Below, in pieces: positions 12,651 to 15,840 of a stretch of 15,840 nt of DNA. The notes beneath the pieces are model-generated. The model made no database searches and was not told the origin of the DNA. It worked only from the letters and a program-made list of their open reading frames with translations. This stretch comes from CAYNLG01 sp964397995 (GTDB taxonomy: Bacteria; Planctomycetota; Phycisphaerae; FEN-1346): NCBI GenBank assembly GCA_964397995.1, contig CAYNLG010000083.1, forward strand, positions 1 through 15,840, read 5' to 3'. A program made the translations under genes and the position numbers. The stretch's first letter is position 1. Every line of letters starts with the position of its first letter.

Positions 12651-14327
12651 TTAACCCTCCGTGTGTTGTAGCTCCGTTGGTTGGGCCTGCACGTCTTCCA
12701 CCGTGATCCCAAGCTCGCGGAACCACGCCGTGAGATCCGCGCCCGCGGCCTTGCTAAACGCTCGGACATGATCAGCCATGGTCAGCCTGGCTCGCTTGCC
12801 GTTGGGCAGGCGTTTGCGAGCCGGACCTGTCAGCGTTACTTCCTGGCGTAGCGCTGTCAGGTATTTCCTGATAAAATCGTGGCCGTACTTGTTTTGCAAT
12901 TGGCCGAGTATCCATATCCACTTGCCCTGGCAGGCCGCGCTCTGCTTGATGTCGGTCATAGGATCGACAATGTCGAGCGTGTTGTGCTTCGGGTCGGCCT
13001 TGAAGAAATCGGCAATGTGACTCTCCGTCTTCTCGCGCGATTCCTTGCTGTATCCTGCCGCCGCCAGGCCGCGGGCGTTCATCCACTCGGCAAACGCTTC
13101 CGAAACACTCGCGTTGCAGCCACCAAGCAGCTTGTGGCCGACTTCGTGGCTCAGTACTCCGATCAGTCTCCACGCATCTTCGTTGAGGCTGGCTATTGAG
13201 ATGCTTGTTCCGCCTGAGAGGCCGCCTGCCTTGGCCGCTCGAAGATAGACTTGGAGTTTCCGGTTGGCTGAAGCTCCGCCGTCAACCAATTCCAAGGGGC
13301 TCGTCAGTCCGGTGTGGACTTCAAAGTCTTTCCAGACTCGTTCCCAGTTGCTTACCAGCCGTTTTGCTTGGCCTTCAAGCTGGGGAATGCAGTACACGTC
13401 AATTTGATCTGTCTTCAGGTGCATGCGACCGGGAATGAACCCCGGCAGGTCGGCCGCCGGGGTGTCCCGGGCCGGGCCTCTCTCGGCAAGCCGCCTTACC
13501 CAGGACAGCAGCAGCGCCTTCTGCTGCGCGATCACGCTATCGGTCTTGCCCTGCTTTCGGTCTGCCAGCTTTCCATGCTGCAGGAACAGCCGATCGGCCC
13601 CACACACAATGACACGGCCTTTGCCAACGTCAACAGCGGCGGCAACAGGGTGGTCACCCCAGTTCATGAGGACCTCGGAACCGGTTGTCGGCAGGTGAAC
13701 CACGGCCAAAGGCTGCTTGAACCCCAGCTTGTCCACCTTGGCCTGACCGGTCGTCTTGGAGCCACCTGAAAACGTGGGTATGTCCTGCCGCGATGCGTTA
13801 GTGAACGCCGCGCCGAACACGGCCGCGATCTGATTCAGCGAGTAGCGATCTGCAGGCACGGGTTTGATGTCCACGAATCTGCCTTGACGGAAGGGCGCGC
13901 GTTCGGATGCGTCGAGTTTCGGAGTCCCGAGAACCAGCAGGCCGCCGCCTTCGGCCACAAAGTGCCGCACGGCGGCCAGTTCATCTTTCGAATAGGCGAT
14001 ATCATCGATCTGGTTCCAGATGATCATCACGTCATACTGGCGAAGCCGCTCATAGGTGATGAGGTCGAACACCCGAGTCTGGCAGCAGCCGTCCCTTGGA
14101 CCGAGATGCTTCCAAAGGACGATGGGGAGTTGAAGCGACCTGGACTCGTCCACGTAGATTCTGATCGGGGCGGTGGCCCTACCATCGGCGGCGACGGCTG
14201 ACGCACACCAGGCTACCAATACCAGCAGAGACACGGTGCCCATCCATCGACCTCGCCACCTGTCGATCTTTGACCCCTCTGGGCGAGGTGGTTCGGGGGC
14301 CTGTCCTGCACGCCGCATGCTAATCAT
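12651..14327 (-). CDS. Exported protein with glutamine-amidotransferase-like domain and zinc-metalloprotease (HEVGH) domain
   Basis: A 558-residue protein. A 28-residue positively charged leader precedes a hydrophobic segment (about 29-47, ending ASAVA), a signal peptide or anchor. Residues about 54-280 look like a class I glutamine-amidotransferase-like fold (DVMIIWNQIDD, then AVRHFVAEGGGLLVLGTPKL and GKGRVIVCGADRLFLQ) without an obvious catalytic Cys, as in other structural versions of this fold. Residues about 300-558 hold a gluzincin-type protease: VLSHEVGHKLLGG gives His394, Glu395 and His398, and SEAFAEW gives Glu410 or Glu414 as third zinc ligand. The C-terminal AFSKAAGADLTAWFRELGI resembles the ends of M60/M61-like peptidases. 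ATG 14327 is chosen because GGGGAG lies 7 bases before it; the longer frame to 14372 lacks a site. Base composition is clearly less GC-rich than in the neighbours. Substrate unknown. Confidence 0.82.
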   Translation of the reverse strand: MISMRRAGQAPEPPRPEGSKIDRWRGRWMGTVSLLVLVAWCASAVAADGRATAPIRIYVDESRSLQLPIVLWKHLGPRDGCCQTRVFDLITYERLRQYDVMIIWNQIDDIAYSKDELAAVRHFVAEGGGLLVLGTPKLDASERAPFRQGRFVDIKPVPADRYSLNQIAAVFGAAFTNASRQDIPTFSGGSKTTGQAKVDKLGFKQPLAVVHLPTTGSEVLMNWGDHPVAAAVDVGKGRVIVCGADRLFLQHGKLADRKQGKTDSVIAQQKALLLSWVRRLAERGPARDTPAADLPGFIPGRMHLKTDQIDVYCIPQLEGQAKRLVSNWERVWKDFEVHTGLTSPLELVDGGASANRKLQVYLRAAKAGGLSGGTSISIASLNEDAWRLIGVLSHEVGHKLLGGCNASVSEAFAEWMNARGLAAAGYSKESREKTESHIADFFKADPKHNTLDIVDPMTDIKQSAACQGKWIWILGQLQNKYGHDFIRKYLTALRQEVTLTGPARKRLPNGKRARLTMADHVRAFSKAAGADLTAWFRELGITVEDVQAQPTELQHTEG

Positions 14328-14511
14328 GGCTCGTCTCCCCATCGTCCACGGCCGCCTGTTTCCGATTCTCAACGGACCGCCCCATGGCGGCCGTCATGTA
14401 CTTGCGCATTAGTGCCACAAACAGGTCCTGCTGATTGGTGAATTGCCCGGTTTGCCACGACCTGCGAACCGGGGCTTCACGAAGGTGATCGTGCGGGGGG
14501 ACGCACCGCAT
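14320..14511 (-). CDS. Possible 63-residue ORF overlapping the protease start
   Basis: An open frame (MRCVPPHDHLREAPV...ending DDGETSHD) with no recognised domain. Its TAG overlaps the protease start within ATGATTAG, and the protease's Shine-Dalgarno lies inside it, so coupling is possible. No Shine-Dalgarno is found before its ATG at 14511. The frame is open further upstream to about 14590 without a start codon. A shorter product from the internal ATG at 14409, which overlaps another ORF's stop as TAATG, is an alternative. It may be a gene remnant. Confidence 0.25.
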   Translation of the reverse strand: MRCVPPHDHLREAPVRRSWQTGQFTNQQDLFVALMRKYMTAAMGRSVENRKQAAVDDGETSHD

Positions 14512-14552
14512 CCAGTCGAAGCCCCCGAAGGCCTGGGTTCCATCTTCGCCAT
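14409..14552 (-). CDS. Possible 47-residue leader ORF upstream of the protease
   Basis: ATG at 14552 is preceded at 7 bases by a very good AAAGGAG site and by a promoter-like sequence about 30 bases upstream, so translation initiation here is likely. The product (starts MAKMEPRPSGASTGCGASPR, ends SRTCLWH) has no recognised domain and mixed codon third positions. Its TAA overlaps an ATG in the next frame (TAATG), which leads to the protease start through a second overlap. It could be a leader peptide or a decayed gene. Confidence 0.35.
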   Translation of the reverse strand: MAKMEPRPSGASTGCGASPRTITFVKPRFAGRGKPGNSPISRTCLWH

Positions 14553-14582
14553 GATCACACTCCTTTCCGTTCGAGCCTGTTC

Positions 14583-14609
14583 ATTCTACCCAACGCAAAC
14601 GAGTGTCCA
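14583..14609 (-). promoter_or_regulatory. Candidate promoter for the protease transcript
   Basis: On the minus strand TGGACA (five of six, 14609-14604) is followed after a short 15-bp spacer by TAGAAT (five of six, 14588-14583). The predicted start would be about 25 bases before the AAAGGAG-preceded ATG at 14552. The short spacer lowers confidence. Confidence 0.35.
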
Positions 14610-14662
14610 AGCTATCCCTGGGGCGGGAGAAGCCGTTACAGGCCCGGTCATAGCCCCGAGGG

Positions 14663-14681
14663 CGTCTTGACGGCCAAGACG
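14663..14681 (-). terminator. Hairpin downstream of the two-TM protein gene
   Basis: CGTCTTG (14663-14669) and CAAGACG (14675-14681) form a perfect 7-bp stem with a 5-base loop, 45 bases after the stop of the minus-strand gene at 14726. No T tract follows on the minus strand, so it could be a weak or rho-assisted terminator, or just a stem. Confidence 0.3.
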
Positions 14682-14725
14682 GCCACGCAGCCCATCTTGG
14701 CGACACGTTGCCTGCGCCCAACGCC

Positions 14726-15415
14726 TCACTTCGCCCCCGGCACATCCCACAGCCCCTCGACCTCGGCCCAGCGGCGCGGCTCCCCCAAACGCGCCCGGGT
14801 GCGGTCGTCCTCGGCCAACAGCCCGCGCAGCGCCGCCGGTGTCGCCAGACCGTACGCGATCCATTCCCACGACTCGCGGTCAGGGTCCATCGCGGGGTCA
14901 AATACCCGAATATACGCTCGCTCCATGTCGGGGTACTTTGGCGAGCGGGCCGTTACGGCGATGATGACCGGTGTCCGCCCGTCCCACTCGCTGACCGGCA
15001 GGTAATGCGGCCGCGTGCACGGATCGCCGTCGGAGAGAACGTAGGCGGTGGGCACCATCGCCCCCTTCTGCCGCACCTCGTCCAAGGTTAGCGGTGGCGT
15101 GCGTGTCTCGTTGCCCGCCCAACGGACGGCCTGAACGAGGGCGGACGCGTGCACGGATAGCCCCATGCGGTAAGCTTGGCGGCGTAGCACCACAAGACCG
15201 ACGAGTCCCCCGGCCGTTGCGGCCACGAACAGGGCTGCGGCCGCACCAACCACCCACCACCGGCGGCGCCGTGCCGCCCCAATGCCCGTCCAAGCACAAA
15301 GCGCCACAGCCGCCACCGCCGGAAGGATGACGACGCTCAGCATCGTGCACAACCCGGCAGCCACGAGGCGCCCCCGGAAGCGTGCCCTCCTGGCCGGCCG
15401 GTCTGTCGTCTCCAT
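14726..15415 (-). CDS. Two-TM membrane protein of unknown function
   Basis: A 229-residue protein. A basic N-terminus (RPARRARFRGR) precedes two hydrophobic helices at about 19-47 and 53-77, separated by a RRRR turn; this suggests that the turn faces the cytoplasm. Residues 78-229 form a soluble domain with LVQAVRWAGNETRTPPLTLDEVRQKG (93-118) and AYVLSDGDPC (124-133). This weakly recalls the solvent-exposed part of pseudopilin-like proteins, but no prepilin cleavage motif (GFTLxE) exists and I make no family claim. GGAGGA lies at 15426-15421, 5 bases before the ATG, which fixes the start. The gene stands alone, with no co-directional gene close by. Confidence 0.75.
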   Translation of the reverse strand: METTDRPARRARFRGRLVAAGLCTMLSVVILPAVAAVALCAWTGIGAARRRRWWVVGAAAALFVAATAGGLVGLVVLRRQAYRMGLSVHASALVQAVRWAGNETRTPPLTLDEVRQKGAMVPTAYVLSDGDPCTRPHYLPVSEWDGRTPVIIAVTARSPKYPDMERAYIRVFDPAMDPDRESWEWIAYGLATPAALRGLLAEDDRTRARLGEPRRWAEVEGLWDVPGAK

Positions 15416-15711
15416 GGTGGTCCTCCTGCACGAAACGCACAGGTTGCGCGGGGATCTACTCCACCCTCAGGCAGCAACTCTTCAGCAAGTATTTGGCAAA
15501 GGTGGTGCAGTTTCGCATTCCAAATTCCGGCTCCGGGCTTCCGAAAGCACCCGCAATGATCTCGGCCCACCCAGGTGTTTTGAGGCCCCGTCCCTTGCCC
15601 GGCTCACCTGCTCTGTGGCTGTACCTGTCACTGAAATCCCGCGCCGCCCCTGACCCCGTGCCGTTTGCCGTCCCCGTTCGAGCCCCGAGCGGCCGCTCGG
15701 CGTCACGCCAT
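15416..15711. other. Gene-free flank, no convincing coding sequence
   Basis: Open frames exist on the minus strand; the longest runs 15737-15456 and gives about 93 residues ending KYLLKSCCLRVE. They start inside repeat B, lack ribosome binding sites and have atypical composition, so I do not call them. The stretch 15660-15680 (CCGTTTGCCGTCCCCGTTC) looks like another partial copy of the dispersed repeat. Nothing else is clear. Confidence 0.4.
15685..15700. repeat. Perfect 16-bp palindrome
   Basis: CCGAGCGGCCGCTCGG is a perfect palindrome just before dispersed repeat copy B. It could be a protein-binding site or part of the repeat element. At this GC content a chance occurrence is possible. 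Confidence 0.5.
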
Positions 15712-15787
15712 CTGTCCCCGTCCTGTTTCTGCGCCACCGTTGCCGTTTTGTCGTTGGTTGGCTGTTTTGCCGCCTGCCGTCTTCTAT
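15712..15787 (+). repeat. Dispersed repeat, copy B
   Basis: A 76-bp stretch homologous to 12391-12461 in the same orientation, from CTGTCCCCG to TTCTAT. A further partial unit begins at 15822-15840 (GTTGCCTGGCTGTTTTGCC). It matches 15753-15771 at 17 of 19 positions with a 69-bp offset, so the repeat may continue in tandem beyond the window. Confidence 0.6.
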
Positions 15788-15840
15788 GGACTGCGGCGGC
15801 AACGACGCCGCTATGGCTGCCGTTGCCTGGCTGTTTTGCC

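Noticed and set aside
14555..14584. Nine-residue ORF upstream of the 47-residue ORF
   Set aside because: It overlaps the candidate -10 element TAGAAT, so it would not be transcribed in full, and it has no good ribosome binding site.
15456..15737. A 93-residue minus-strand ORF
   Set aside because: It begins inside the dispersed repeat, lacks a ribosome binding site and has low-complexity composition in its first half.
1..15840. tRNA or rRNA genes
   Set aside because: No cloverleaf with TTCGA-type T-loop context or rRNA-like conserved stretch was noticed on reading; a tRNA scan was not possible here.

Overview
The window looks like chromosomal DNA from a very GC-rich bacterium, most likely a member of the Planctomycetota. 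This rests on three things: two large PQQ-like beta-propeller proteins, a secreted protein that joins a glutamine-amidotransferase-like domain to a zinc-protease domain, and intergenic repeats of a kind I associate with that phylum. No rRNA, tRNA or other taxonomic marker is present, so the assignment is an inference.

Layout. (1) 1-1169, plus strand: a candidate promoter, then two small exported cysteine-rich proteins. The second ends in seven tandem CGPKAG(A/G) units, and a strong UUCG-loop terminator follows. (2) 1314-1859, plus strand: a PfpI/DJ-1 family protein whose stop overlaps the convergent operon. (3) 9182 down to 1849, minus strand: a seven-gene run with tight spacing. It reads FCD-type GntR regulator, crotonase (enoyl-CoA hydratase family), class III CoA-transferase, an uncatalogued 40-residue ORF, NAD(P)-dependent aldehyde dehydrogenase, exported beta-propeller protein, then a GH130 glycoside phosphorylase/hydrolase. 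(4) 9187-9251: the intergenic region carries two face-to-face sigma70-like promoters that occupy the same bases, plus repeated and inverted motifs that could be the regulator's operator. (5) 9281-11911, plus strand: an 876-residue protein with no signal peptide and about fifteen propeller-blade motifs. (6) 11953-12385, minus strand: a small gene broken by one extra C in a C7 run. (7) About 12.4-15.8 kb: a block between two same-orientation copies of a dispersed repeat. It holds a metalloprotease gene of clearly lower GC content with small overlapping ORFs upstream, and a two-TM membrane protein of unknown function.

How the genes may work together. Aldehyde dehydrogenase, class III CoA-transferase and crotonase are the right set to turn an aldehyde into a carboxylate, then an acyl-CoA, then a hydrated or isomerised acyl-CoA. 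The FCD-GntR protein would sense a carboxylate in that pathway. The substrate cannot be read from the sequence. The exported propeller protein and the GH130 enzyme at the end of the run suggest a link to carbohydrate scavenging, but their co-transcription is only inferred from spacing.

The items most worth following up are the 40-aa ORF ATGA-coupled to the aldehyde dehydrogenase, the cysteine-heptad repeat protein, the mutually exclusive divergent promoters, and the repeat-bounded low-GC block.
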